A DNA stretch of 64,000 nucleotides from Laguncularia racemosa (taxonomy: Eukaryota > Streptophyta > Magnoliopsida > Myrtales > Combretaceae). Numbering within the stretch: position 1 is the stretch's first letter; each line of letters starts with the position of its first letter. The notes beneath the pieces are model-generated. The model was not told the origin of the DNA. It ran no database searches and saw only the letters and a program-made list of their open reading frames with translations. The stretch covers positions 294,313-358,312 of the forward strand of contig JBBMOL010000081.1 of assembly GCA_037954665.1 (NCBI GenBank). The letters run 5' to 3'. Position numbers and translations under genes: made by a program. Below are positions 35,160-46,875 of the stretch, piece by piece.

Positions 35160-36480
35160 AAATGCAAGAACACAAAACAAAGTTAAAAGGATTGTGGTAC
35201 CTAAATAGTGGGTGCTCTCAACACATGTTAAGGATTTTTATTTGTTCACAAATCTAGAATGGAAAAATAGAGGTTAAGTTCAATGACAACAGTAAAGAAA
35301 AAATAATAGCAATTGGTATAGTAGGTTTTCCCTCCAATACAATTGAAAATGTCTTCTTAGTAAGAGGTTTGAAACACTCTTAAGTATTAGTCAACTTTGT
35401 GACAAAGATTATAAAATGATTTTTAGAAAAGACAAAGTAGAAGGTTTTGATCAAAATGGGGAAAAAACTTTTTGAAGGTTTTCAAAAAAGAAATATTTAC
35501 ACGATTGAACCATCAAGAGTAGATGTTGAAAGATGTTTCTTAGAAATAAATGATAATTGTTTTAGTTGGTATAAAAAACTTGGACATGTTAATTTTTCAT
35601 AACTAGAAAAACTTTTGGAAAACAAACTTATTAATGGTTTACCAAAAATTTATTCTATTAAAGATATTAAATGTGATACTTGTTTGAAAAATAAAATGTT
35701 TTTAGTTTCTCATAAGTTTAAAAAAGTCATTTTAACAAAAAGGCCCTTAGAACTTGTACATCATGATCTTTTTAGCTCGACAAAAACCTTGAGCATAGGA
35801 AGTAATAAATATGGTTTAGTAATAGTTGGTGACTCTTCACATTTTAATTAAGTTTTATTTCTTACAAATAAGAGTGGTACAATTGATGCCTTTAAAACTT
35901 TTTCGAAACAACTTCAAAATGATAAGGGTTTTTCAATCATAAGTTTAAGAACCGATCATGGTAAAGAACTTGAAAGTGAAAGTTTTATCAAGTTTTGTGA
36001 GAAAAATGGAATAAAACATAATTTTCCGCTCCATATACTCCACAAAAAATTGTAATAGAAAGGAAAAATAGAGTTTTACAAGAAATGGCACGAAGTATAC
36101 TAAATGAAAGTAATGCACCTAAATATTTATGTGCCGAAACATCGTGTTATATTTCTAATCGTGTTCATATAAGATCTTTGGTGCAGAAAACAACTTATGA
36201 AATGTGTAGAGGTAGTAAGCTAAATGTGTTATATTTTCACATATTTGGGATGAAATGCTTTATCAAGAAATCCAAACAGATGAAAGAGCTGATAATGGAA
36301 TTTTTCTTGGTTATTCAACAACCAGTAAGGCTTTTCGTATTTTTAATCAAATAACTAGACTAGTAGAAAAATCTATAAATGTCAAGTTTATTGATAACCT
36401 AATCACAAATGACAGTGATGATGTTATAAATAGAAAGAATAGGAATGAATCTTTAAATCATCAACAAGGTTAACAAGATA
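35160..36480 (+). pseudogene. K protease remnant and integrase, broken
   Basis: The protease active site is not readable, but FTNLEWKNRG lies where the copia protease follows. A pre-integrase block NCFSWYKKLGHVNFS and CDTCLKNK (35560-35690) precedes PLELVHHDLF, NKYGLVIVGDSSHFN (35750-35851), LRTDHGKELES (second catalytic Asp) and a late block RKNRVLQEMARSIL. The last 36255-36473 part holds the GYSTTSKAFRIFN block. Stops interrupt at least five points. Confidence 0.8.
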
Positions 36481-36779
36481 CTGTTGTAGTACCTATGAAA
36501 CTTAAAACAGGCGATTCAATCGAGCCTAAAAAGGAAAGTTGGTTAGATAATCGAGTAGACAGTCCAACAAACACTTCTATAGAAGGTATGTTAGACAACC
36601 ACTTGGATAATTTGCCTAAAGGTACTAATGAACCCAAACAAGCTATAATTGAATCTTCTAAACCTTGGAGATTTAAGTTATATCATCCACCAGAACATGT
36701 GCTTAGTAAAATAGATTTTGGAGTCAGAACTAGATCAAAGTTATAAGATATTTCAAATCAATTTGCTTTATTATTTGAA

Positions 36780-37087
36780 ATTGAACCTAACAATGTGAAT
36801 GAAGCTTCGATAGATATAAACTAGATTAATGCCAAGCAAGAGAAATTAGCACAATTCCAAAGAAATTGGGTATAGACACTAGTCCCAAGACCAAAGGACA
36901 AATCCATTATTGGAACAAAATGAGTGTTTAAAAATAAACTCGATGAGCAAAGTAAGATAACTAGAAATAAAGTAAGGCTTGTAGCTAAAGGATATTAACA
37001 AGAAGGTATTGATTTTAATGAAACTTATGCTCTTGTTGCTAGATTAGAAGCTATTATATTACTATTAGCTTATGCTTTTACAAAAAC
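36780..37087 (+). pseudogene. K reverse transcriptase, part 1
   Basis: It contains LVPRPKDKSIIGTK, VFKNKLDEQSKITRNKVRLV, GIDFNETYALVARLEAI and LLAYAFTK, the first blocks of copia RT. It stops at the solo LTR at 37088; the codons for KNSKLFQMDIK resume at 38170. Confidence 0.82.
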
Positions 37088-38169
37088 TGATAGGAATCAA
37101 AATCCGACAAGACCTATCATTAGGGCAAGAACTAAAGGATTTCGAATCTTGGCGATGAGGGCCCATTTTGAGCAAATTAACCCCAGAATTATTTGTTATC
37201 TAACCTCTTTTCTCTTATTCATGTATTATATATTCCAACAGGCACACTTAACAAGCCTTATAGGGCGATGGACAAACTCACTCAGACTCAGCTTGTGGAT
37301 TATCCATGGATTGACTTGAACTGGCGATGAGTTGGACTGACGAATCATATGGAAGAGTTAGCATGATGAAGACTATTTTCTTTTATTTTTGTAATTGTTC
37401 TTTGGACTATTTTATGTTGTATTTTCTTTTGGGACACTTTCATTTTGTTTGTAATTCTCATTTAGGACCGGCCACCTTATAGTGGCATAGCTGTAATTTT
37501 CTAGTCATTTTAAACCTAAAGGGAGCAAGTATAAATACTTGTTAATTAGGGTTTTTAGGGAGCTTTTTTGAACATTTGAGAAAACACATTTTGTGCCGTG
37601 AGAGATACCCTCTTACAAGCATTTTGCTCTTATCAATTTCAAGTGTGAGATTGTGGCGAGTGGACTTGGATTTGTTGTGAGTAATATCAACAAATTACAA
37701 GTTGATCCTAATTCCAAACTAGTGCATCATATCTGGTGAGGAATTAGTTAATTTAAGTTGTTCTTGTTCACTTGAATTTAGGGTTCTAATTTCAGATTTG
37801 GAACTTTTCAATTTGAATTGGAATCTTAGTCCATTTCCTATTATTCATCATTGAAATCTAGCAATTGATTGTTCTATATATCCTTTTGATTTCCATCTTC
37901 GTAAATTAAGATTAATTTGTGAAGGAGTTGATCAAACCAAGTGATATTGATTGTTAGTATATTCACACCTATTCTGGAGTTTATTTCGTTGGATTATGTT
38001 ACATGCTTGAATCAATTAAGCATATCTCCTTTTGGGTATCACATCTTGTTTGGTTTTAGCATATGGATTTCATGAGGAATTAAGGGTTTATCCTTCTTGT
38101 GTGACGTGGGTGTTGATTGGAGTTCATCATTTGTTATTTGATTGTGCTTAGTCATTTTTAGGCACATCA
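37088..38169 (+). mobile_element. Solo LTR in K RT
   Basis: It opens TGATAGGAATCAAAATCC and ends TTAGGCACATCA (1082 bp). The 5-bp duplication AAAAC is exact (37083-37087 and 38170-38174), and removing the LTR with one copy joins two RT blocks in frame. A TATAAATA box lies at about 37531. Its ends and centre match 42795-43791 and 9608-10615. Confidence 0.92.
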
Positions 38170-38650
38170 AAAACTCCAAATTATTTCAAATGGACATAAA
38201 ATGTGCTTTTTTTAAATGGATATATCAAAGAAGTATTTGTAGAACAACCTATAAGATTTGAAGATCCATCAAAAGAAGACCATATTTTTAAATTACAAAA
38301 AGCTCTTTATGGTTTAAGACAAGCTTCCAGAGGTTGGAATGAAAGCTTAAGTGATTTTCTAATAAAAAACAACTTTTTAAGAGGAAAAGTTGACATAACA
38401 CTTTTTATTAAACATTTTGACAAATATATTTTGGTAGTATAAATATACGTAGATGAAATTATTTTTTGTTCTACTAATGAAGTATATTGCAAGGAATTTT
38501 CAAAGTTAATGCAAGCTAAATTTGGGATGTCCCTAATGGGAAAGATAAATTTTTTTCTTGAATTGCAAATCAATTAAACCTCTTAAGGAATATTTATTTA
38601 CCAAGAGATGTATACTATGCAATTGCTCAAAAAAATTGGATTTGAAAATT
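38170..38650 (+). pseudogene. K reverse transcriptase, part 2
   Basis: Blocks MDIKCAFLNGYIKEVFVEQP, HIFKLQKALYGLRQASRGW and then VDEIIFCSTNE (active site YVDD changed to YVDE) are visible. The next block, FFLELQIN, ends in a stop, and QLLKKIGFEN runs up to the insertion at 38651. Confidence 0.85.
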
Positions 38651-39310
38651 TGATGGGAATCAAACCTCCGGATCCTGCCTTAGGAAGCATATATAAACAA
38701 ATGGAACCAAGACGTTCACATATTGTCTTATTTGTTTTATAATAATTGTTTTTGCATTTTAGCAGGTACATTTTGTCGGTTTTACAAGAAGATGACTAAG
38801 CACAATAGCAATTGGTTTGTGAATGGGTTATGGTCCATAATGAACCGAATTGAACCAAAGGAGAACCGGTCTTGTGTTTCCTCCTTGTGACTGTGATTAG
38901 AGCTTGAAGTGACCAGCCATGTGTGCTATTTTACTTAGGTTATTTTTCCATAATTGTAGTAGGGTATAAATACTTGTTATGTAGGTTTTGTAAGGAACTT
39001 TTTGAGAGATAAAAATCAAACTTTTGTTGCCATGTAGAGCTCCTCTTTCACGTATCCACTCTTATCGATTTCTATTGAAATTGTGGCAAGTTTGGCTTAA
39101 GGATTTTTGTGAGTAATATCAATCATTCTTAAGTCCTTTCCATTTATTAATAGTGTAATATTTAGTGTGTAATTGGATTTGTTTTATTTATTCTTGTTCA
39201 TGCAAATTAGGGTTCATAATTCAATTTTGGGTTCACACCCAATTGATTGGAATTTGGTTCCTTGTTGTGTCATCCTTGATATATATTGCAATTCTTCTTT
39301 GAGCACATCA
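38651..39310 (+). repeat. Left LTR of G
   Basis: It aligns with 42043-42686 throughout. A TATAAATA box lies near 38964 (gggtataaatacttg). Confidence 0.9.
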
Positions 39311-40157
39311 TAATTTTGGTATCAGAGCATGGTTAGAGAAGGGAATTTCATGAATCACAAATTGGGGATTTAGGGTTCTTGTTCCTTCATTTCGAAATTG
39401 AAGTTATGTGAAGTGGAATTGAAGTTCTTGTGTTGAATTTTATCTTAATTCCATTGAAATTGTAATTTGAATTCGAAGGAGGGTCAAATTAAGGTTCCTT
39501 GCCGTGATCAATTTTAAGGAATCATTATAATAGATTCCATTAGAATTGTAATTGAATTGATTGTGTCGTGTTCTACATTGGTAATTTTGGAATTGTAAGT
39601 GTAAAATTTCAGAACTTTTCCTTATGTGGAAGTCATCTTACCGTGATACTTTTCTTGTGAAGATTGGAAAGGTATTTTTCAAATTGATTCCATATTTATC
39701 TTATGTAGTAAATTGTGCATTAATTCCCTTGAATGCACTTTAACTAAGCTTGGAATCATTTGTTTTATGCCATGATATTTGGAGTGTGTATGGTAATTGT
39801 GGTTGCGTTTCGTATATATGACTTGAAGTGTGTGGAGTATTGAAGAAGTGTACTTTGTTGAACTGAAGTTGTATTGTATGTTGTGGCGTGAAGTGTTGTG
39901 GTACCGTGAGAGTGTGATTGTGAAGTGAACTATGGGAGGTTTGTGTTGCTGTTGAGACATGTTGTTGTGAAGGTATGTGGTGAATTGGAGAATTTTGTAC
40001 CATAGAGTGAGTTGTAGTTAGCGTGGAAGTGTATTATTGTTGTATTGTGATTAAGGTTTGTATACCATGAAGTATGAGTGTTGTGCCATGGGTGTGAGTG
40101 TGACCATGAAGGCTGTATTGAATTGTTCTTATGTGTCAAAAGCTTAATTCAATAGCC

Positions 40158-41395
40158 ATGTCGAATGACAGTATGAATAGGGGAATTGGCAATGGGCCAA
40201 TAGTTAGGTTGGTAGAGGTCAGGGTCATCGTGTTGCAAGTGGAAAAACATTAGAGGAACAATTGCTAGATCTTACCACTATTGTTGCTACATTAGTAACA
40301 CGAGTAGATCAAATGACGATACCACAACCACTAGTGGCGAATCCTTAGGCACCCCACCTCGGGTAGCCCATCATAATGTTCGTAAGGAAGGAGCTATTGG
40401 AGGTAATAGGGAAAGGAGAATCAAAGGAGATTATCATGCTTTTAGGGAAGAAATGGATGATAATTTTGAGAATGAGCCTTACCCAAACCAGGAGTTTAAA
40501 TTGCCTCGGGGCTTAAAGTATGTAAAATTGCAGATGCCTTCATTTGCTGGCAGAGGATTTGCAGATGATTATCTAGATTGGGAGGATAAAGTAGAGGATC
40601 TATTTGAGTGTTATGAGATTGATGATCACACTTGGGTTTATCTTGCAGCTGTAGAATTTACAAGTTATGCCGTCTTATGGTGGAAGAATCTTATGGTTAG
40701 CAGACGAAGAGATGGTGAGGCTGATATACATAATTGGCGGGAAATGAAACGAATAATGAGAAAAAAGGTTTATACTAGAGCACTATAGACATGAGTTGTT
40801 TATGCGACTCCAAAACTTAAGGCAAGGAGGCAAAACAACTGACAATTATATACAGGAGTTTGAGACGCTGATGATCAGATGTGGGTCAGTCAAGCCTCCT
40901 GAGCAAACCCTAGCATGATTTGTGTCAAGGTTAAAGTATGAAATTGCCTACATTGTAGAGCTCCAGAGGTATAACACACTTGATGAGGCCATCCAGCTAG
41001 CTTTGAAAGTGGAGAGACAGAGGCAATCCAACCCTTTTCGAGCAGCAAACAATAGGTATGGAACTTCTACCAAACCTCATAGTTCAAATGGTCAGCAAGG
41101 TGAACAATAGGGAATAGGGGGAAATGATAAAATTGTGGACAAAAATACCAATATTACTTATAGGGAAAAGGAAGTTGCTGGAAAAGGAAAAGAGATTGTT
41201 GGGGCTGAAATTCGACAAATAGTGCCAAGGACAACCAGTGGAAAGATGTGTCAAATCAAATGTTTCAAATGCATGGGTTTTGGTTACATGGCTGCTCAGT
41301 GTCCCAATAAAAGGGTGATGGCTGCTATGGAGGGAAACAATGAGGATGTTCAAGAAGAAGTTGTTGAGCCTACAAATTTGTCAATAGTACTATAG
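40158..41395 (+). pseudogene. G gag, broken but with long open parts
   Basis: The open part 40453-40788 carries FKLPRGLKYVKLQMPSFAG, DYLDWEDKVEDLFECYEID, VYLAAVEFTSYAVLWWKNL and REMKRIMRKK, a plant gypsy capsid. After a frame change come DNYIQEFETLMI, RLKYEIAYIVELQRYNTLDE and the zinc knuckle CFKCMGFGYMAAQC (41270; His replaced by Tyr). It is closely related to H gag, and lacks the solo LTR found there. Confidence 0.82.
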
Positions 41396-42042
41396 GAGCA
41401 TTACAATGATCATGATGTTGAGACACATGAAGACAAAGGAAATGGTAAATATCTATCTATTAATGTGTTGTGCAAGGTCATGACTATATCTCTAGATGTC
41501 AGGGACGTATAGAGGGAAAACCTATTCCATATGCCTTGTTGAGTACTAGGTAATTTGTGTGTTCTTTTCATTAATGGTGATAGTTGCACTAATGTCATAG
41601 CTACTACATTAGTAAATAAATTGCAACTAGTCACTAGTCTACATCTTCATCCCTATAAATTACATTGGTTGAATAAACGAGGTAGTCTATATGTTACTTA
41701 GAGGGCTAAGGTGCCTATCAGCATAGGGCATAGATACTATGATGAAATTATTTGTGATGTTCTTCCTATGTGCGCCTTTCATATACTACTGGGCAGACCA
41801 TGGTTGTTTGACAAGAAAGTGCTACATGATGGGTTTAGAAACACTTATGTGTTACAAAAGGATGGTGCACGGGTTGTCTTGACTCCTATGTCTCCAACCG
41901 AGGTATAAAAATTCCAAGAATAGATCAGCAAAACTATCAGACACTCAAAACTTCAGGACAACAAGCGCATGTAAACTAAGGTTTTCAATCCAAGAAAAGA
42001 CTGATTAGATTTGAGGGCAAATCTTTCACAGGCTCGAGGAGA
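41396..42042 (+). pseudogene. G protease and short tail
   Basis: Words LCVLFINGDSCTNVIATTLV (active-site loop, DSG expected, here NGDS), then PISIGHRYYDEIICDVL, HILLGRPWLFD and VVLTPMSPTEV, follow the order in H. The tail LRANLSQARGDDG leads straight into the LTR. No RT motif exists in any frame. Confidence 0.78.
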
Positions 42043-42686
42043 TGATGGGAATCAAACCTCTGGATCTTGCATTGGGAAGCATACTTAAACAAATGGAACC
42101 AAGACGTTCACATATTGTCTTATTTATTTCATAATAATTGTTTTTGCATTTTAGCAGGTACATTTTATCGGTTTTACAAGAAGACGACCAAGTACAATAG
42201 CAATTAGTTTGTGAATGGGTCACAGTCCATAATGAGCCAAATAGAACCAAAGGAGAACCTGTCTTGTGTTTCCTCCTTATGACCGTGATTGGAGCTTGAA
42301 GTGATTGGCCATGTGTGCTATTTTACTTAGGTTATTTTTCCATAATTGTAATAGGGTATAAATACTTGTTATGTAGGTTTTATAAGGAACTTTTTGAGAG
42401 AGAAAAATTAGACTTTTGTTACTGTGGAGAGCTCCTCTTTTATGCATCCACTCTTATCAATTTCTATTGAAATTGTGGCTAGTTTGGCTTAAGGATTTTT
42501 GTAAGTAATATCAATCATTCTTAAGTCCTTTTCAATTATAGTGTGTAATTGGATTTGTTTTATTTGTTCTTGTTCACGCAAATTAGAGTTCATAATTCAA
42601 TTTTGGGTTCACACCCAATTGATTGGAATTTGGTTCCTTGTTGTGTCATCCTTGATATATATTGCAATTCCTCTTTGAGCACATCA
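42043..42686 (+). repeat. Right LTR of G
   Basis: It starts after gaggaga with TGATGGGAATC and ends GCACATCA, and matches the left LTR with a short deletion near 42535. Confidence 0.9.
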
Positions 42687-42794
42687 AAATGTTAACGGAG
42701 TTGCTACTCTTATGACAGCTTCAATAAGGTTAGATCTTGACATCACTGGTAAAATGGTACATGAAAAACTTTATAGAAATTTAATTGGATCTTT
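42687..42794 (+). pseudogene. K reverse transcriptase, part 3
   Basis: It reads NGVATLMTASIRLDLDITGK then EKLYRNLIGS, the late RT block before the LLYLTTSRP motif, which resumes after the next insertion at 43923. Confidence 0.8.
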
Positions 42795-43922
42795 TGATAG
42801 GAATCAAAATCTTACAAGACTTATCATTAGGGCAAGAGCTAAAGGATTTCAAATCTTGGCAATGAGGGTCTTCTTGGAACAAACCAATCTTGGAATTATT
42901 TATATACTAACTTCTTATCTATTACTTTTGTATTGTATATTCTAGTAGGCACACTTATCGAGCTTTACAAGGCAATGGACAAACTCACTAAGACTCAACT
43001 TGTAGGTTATCCATGGACCGACCTAAATTGAAGATGAGTTGGACCGACAAAATTCCATTGAAGAGCTAGCTTGTTGAAGATTATTTTTATACTTGTAATT
43101 TATTTTTGAACCATTTATTTTGTAAGCTTTATGGGACATTTTATTTGGTTGTAATTGAGGGATTTAGGACTAGGCACCTTTTAGTGGCATAGTTGTAATT
43201 GTATAGTCATTTTAAAAGTAGGGTTTGTGAGGATAGTTGAGAGATAAAAAAATTCTGACTCTTTTATGTGAGAATAGGGTTCCATGCTCTAAATTTCATA
43301 AGACTCTTATCAATTCTTCAAAAATTGTGGCGAGTAGCAACTTAAGGATTTGTGAGTCATATCATTTCCTTAGTTGATTCCATTTCATGCTAGTGTGTAA
43401 TATCTAGTTTTGATTTCGATTTTATTCTTTTGGTTCTTGATTTCATGTCAATTGTAGGGTCAATTCTATTATTATATTATTTACAATTTAGTGGAAATTG
43501 GATCTTATATTGTCAGATTACAATTGCTCAATTGCTAGTGGAATTCATCATTTGCATGGAGGCTTTTTGCATAAGTAGTTCATGCCATTTTTTAGTGTTG
43601 TTGATCATTAGATTTCCAATTAATCTTGTGTTGTGTGCTTGATCAATTTAAGCATAACATCTTTTGGCGTTAAGGGTATTGGATTATAAAGGATTAAGGG
43701 GTTCACACCATTTGGAGGATTGTGACCGGATTTAATTGAGATTGCATCAATTGTTTGTATGTATATGCTTTAGTCAAATTAAGGCACATCATCTTTTTTG
43801 TATCAGAGCTAGTTGATTACAATTTGAGTTCATTTTGCACTTGTTCTTCATGCCATTTTTGGGATTTTTTGAAGTGGTTCTTCAATTGGTTTGTGCTTCA
43901 ATTTGATTATTTAGGCACATCA
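42795..43922 (+). mobile_element. Rearranged LTR element in K RT (LTR, primer site, LTR tail)
   Basis: An LTR runs from TGATAGGAATC (42795) to AAGGCACATCA (43791). It is followed by a primer-binding-site-like TTTGTATCAGAGC and about 130 bp that ends again in TTTAGGCACATCA (43922). Flanks are TCTTT (42790-42794) and TCTTG (43923-43927), and TCTTT also follows 43791. The simplest view is a full element in which the region from just after the primer site to near the 3' LTR end was deleted. K's RNLIGS and LLYLTTSRP blocks are joined across it. Confidence 0.75.
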
Positions 43923-44500
43923 TCTTGTTATATTTAACTACATCTAGACCAAACATAATGTTTGCTATTTGTTTATGTGCTAGACTTCAAACAAATCTAA
44001 TTGAAACATATTTAACAGTTGTCAAAAGAATTTTTAAATATATATCTTACACTACAAAGTTGGGAATTTGATATCCTAAAAATTAGAATATTAATTTAAT
44101 GAGATATTCATATGCTGATTATGTAGGTTGCAAGATTGAAAGAAAAGGTACTTCAAGAACTTATCAATTTTTAGGGGACAAGTTTGTATCTTGGTCATCT
44201 AAGAAAGAAAATTCTATCAACATCTAAAGCAGAATATGCTTCAATTGGGAATTGTTGTGTTCAAGTTCTATAAATCAAACAACAATTATGTGACTATAGT
44301 TTTATATGTAAAAATATTCCAATAAAATGTAATAATGCAAGTGTTATTAACTTAACTAAAAATTCAGTTCATCATTCTAGATCTAAACATATTAAAGTAA
44401 TACATTGCTTTATAAGAGATCATGTTAATATTGGAGATATTAATCTTAATTTTGTTAATATTAATTTTTTTCGATTATTGTGGATAAACTAAAATAAAAG
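43923..44500 (+). pseudogene. K RT end and RNase H, broken
   Basis: LLYLTTSRPNIMFAICLCAR is followed by the RNase H blocks YADYVGCKIERKGTSRTYQF and LGDKFVSWSSKKENS, a frame-shifted TEAEY-type block (aaagcagaatatgc, 44226), then KCNNASVINLTKNSVHHSRS and KHIKVIHCFIRDH. This is the normal copia end of pol. Confidence 0.82.
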
Positions 44501-44639
44501 AAAGAGGTTAATTATCTTCCTAGTCATTACTTTAACCTAAATGTGCAGGAACTAATTCTTTAAAAAAACTTTTTCAAAAATTAAAGATTCAAATTTCCCT
44601 CCGTTCTCTCTCTCTCGAACCTTAACTTTTGTTCACAAC

Positions 44640-46510
44640 CATGGCACTACAAAAGTTCAGCTGAACTTCTACAATGCTTTCTAAAGTAAAAAAAAAAAAA
44701 AAAAGATAAGACAATCGTTGAGATTTAGGATGAGGAATCTTCCATGTCGATAAATCCCAATCAAGAAAAATCTCGAGAAACTATTTATAGCAAAGAACAA
44801 GGAAAACTTAACGACAATAGCAGATCGAAGTAGGTTGCCATAGATAGTGATTTTGTGAGTGAATAAGACATTTCTCTAAACACTCTAGAAAGAAAGAAAA
44901 AGGTAAATCCTAGAGATTGGTTTTCTTGGAAGTTTGTACTGTTGAAAGGGAAGGTTTTGGATTACATGTCTTTGGACTTTGAATTTTTTATTAAAAGCGG
45001 TTTTCATATTGATGAGATGTTATATAAAATCGATTGTAGGAAATTGTGTAATTTGAGATATATTGTGTTGGGAAAAGCGGCTGTAGAATTTTATGAAAAT
45101 ATAGATTCAAGAAGAAAAAATAGGTTGAAATCAAATGTATGCGGTTAGGATGTTAAAAGTACAAAGAATGACCTAATTTATTGTTTAAAGCTTAAGAATG
45201 AAAATGATGATGGAATAGGTTAGAGTTATTTCAATATTTGAATAATGGTTTTGAAATTGAGTTAAGAAGAGATAAGTTAGTTATTCAATTTTCTTTGTTA
45301 GTTAGGATGTTACATAAAATAATTAGTTCATGTGTTCTGCCATGAATTGAAAGCAGAGCATGCATATTTATGGATGAGGCAAAGATTATATTAAGAATAA
45401 CTAAAGGGAAGAGTGTGAATGTAGTTGACAGAATTTTGAAAAATTTGTTTAAGAGTAAAGGACAAAGGCCTGATGGAAATTTGATTATGTTTCTCTTGAA
45501 AGAGAAGAGGATGCAGTTTCTTATCAGGATTTATACTAGATTTCTTGTCAAGAAGATTACTAAAGGGATCCTTCATCATATGAATATAAATGTTTAGAAA
45601 AAGGTTTAGTTCTTTGGAGATTGCACAATATATATGGATCATAGATAATCAAGAAGAGGTATTCTTACATAGATGTCAACTGTGCAAAGAGGAGCAATCT
45701 TTGAAAGAGAAAAAGAAAAATGATGAAGAGTAACTTCTAAAAAACGAGTAGGAAAAGAAAAAGTTAGTGAAAAAGAAAGAAAGACGACAAGGAAGGTTGG
45801 AAAGGGAAATTAGGAGACCAAGGATGAACCTATAGTTAGATCAAACACTTCTATAAATAGTTCAGTAGAAGCTATTATAAAATTCCCTGCTCCTAAGAAA
45901 AATGATTTTAAAGTTGAGACTAGTAATGAGGTTGTAAATCTGAAAAGCAAGATCTTAGATTTAGAAACTTTTGTAAAGAAAAGCTCTATAGAGATGAAGT
46001 CCATGATGGAGTTAGCTACTACCAAACCTAATGAAGAAAAATCTAAGGAACAACTTCTAACAACTTCTACTAGAACTGGACATAGTTCTCTAAAGACTCA
46101 TGTTCAAGAAGATCAACAAGATCTTAATAATGAGGCTAGAGACACTATTCTAGTACATGAACAAAACATGGAGACTCTACATGCATAGCAAGGTGTTCCT
46201 TAAAGTGGTGGGACTAAGATTTTAGATCAAGTTGAGCAAGAAACTACTGCAATCAATCTTGAGATTGATTCTAAACTTGAAGCTAATCAAGAACCTGATC
46301 TTGAACCAATCTAAACCTACTACTAAATAATCTATTTAATCAGCTCCTCTTGCTAAACCAACAAAAACACAACTAGCTTTAGCTCTTACCGAAACTAGTC
46401 TTGATCCCATCAAAAAGCAATCTAAAGAAGCACAAATTCCTAAATGACCAAAAAGAAGGGCTAAGACAACTACTAGGCAAGTTGCCAAGACACTAAAGAA
46501 AAGGAAAAAT
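44640..46510 (+). pseudogene. K extra region downstream of pol, decayed ORF(s)
   Basis: ATG at 44641 starts a basic, interrupted frame. The open part 44942-45148 reads KGKVLDYMSLDFEFFIKSGF and LCNLRYIVLGKAAVEFYENI, resembling the plant-transposon-protein ORF that some Sireviruses carry after pol. Further pieces (45370-45597, 45994-46188) are charged, and the last is rich in E, T, K and Q. Function of such ORFs is unknown. I give this as a third coding block of K, not as an envelope gene, since I see no signal peptide or membrane segment. Confidence 0.45.
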
Positions 46511-46875
46511 TGATTTTTTTTTCTTCTGATGTTTGTTAACTGTTTTAGTTTAAAGACACATGATAATCATTCTTAACTATTTATTAATTGTTTTACTTTT
46601 AAAGACTCATGTTAATCTTTGTTTCAAATTGCTGATCTGTATAATTTATCTTTTAAATGATGCTTTATGCTTTTGTTAATTTCGTTATTAATTGCTCATT
46701 GATAATCTATGCTTATAAATTTATATCATATATTAAAGGAGAGTATACTACTTGTCTTAAAACAAAAAGGGGGAGAAGGAAATGGTAGTAACAAATTTGT
46801 TTCATAAATGATTAATATATTATATAAGAGTTTATCATTAGAAAAAAGTTTTGTTATCATAAAAAAGGAGAAGAA
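46511..46875. other. K 3' untranslated part with purine tract
   Basis: This AT-rich segment ends aaaaaaggagaagaa, the polypurine tract that primes plus-strand synthesis, directly before the 3' LTR. A second purine stretch aaaaagggggagaagg lies at about 46765. Confidence 0.6.

Larger units (their letters stand above)
38651..42686 (+). mobile_element. Ty3/gypsy element G, gag-protease type, in K RT
   Basis: LTRs are 38651-39310 (660 bp) and 42043-42686 (644 bp), TGATGGGAATCAAACC to GAGCACATCA. Flanks AAATT (38646-38650) and AAATG (42687-42691) are the target duplication. A primer-binding site lies at 39317-39328. The 2.7-kb interior holds gag and protease and then only RANLSQARGDD, the end of the polyprotein, so RT, RNase H and integrase are missing. 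It is non-autonomous. The two LTRs differ at several percent of positions by eye. Confidence 0.9.

Noticed and set aside
39679..40139. Minus-strand histidine- and threonine-rich frames
   Set aside because: They are antisense of the GT-rich leader of element G.
42712..42945. 77-codon frame
   Set aside because: It fuses the end of K RT with the start of the LTR at 42795, a chance read-through.
44942..45148. An envelope gene making K a retrovirus-like element
   Set aside because: There is no signal peptide, transmembrane segment or cysteine pattern; only a decayed ORF of unknown role is supported.
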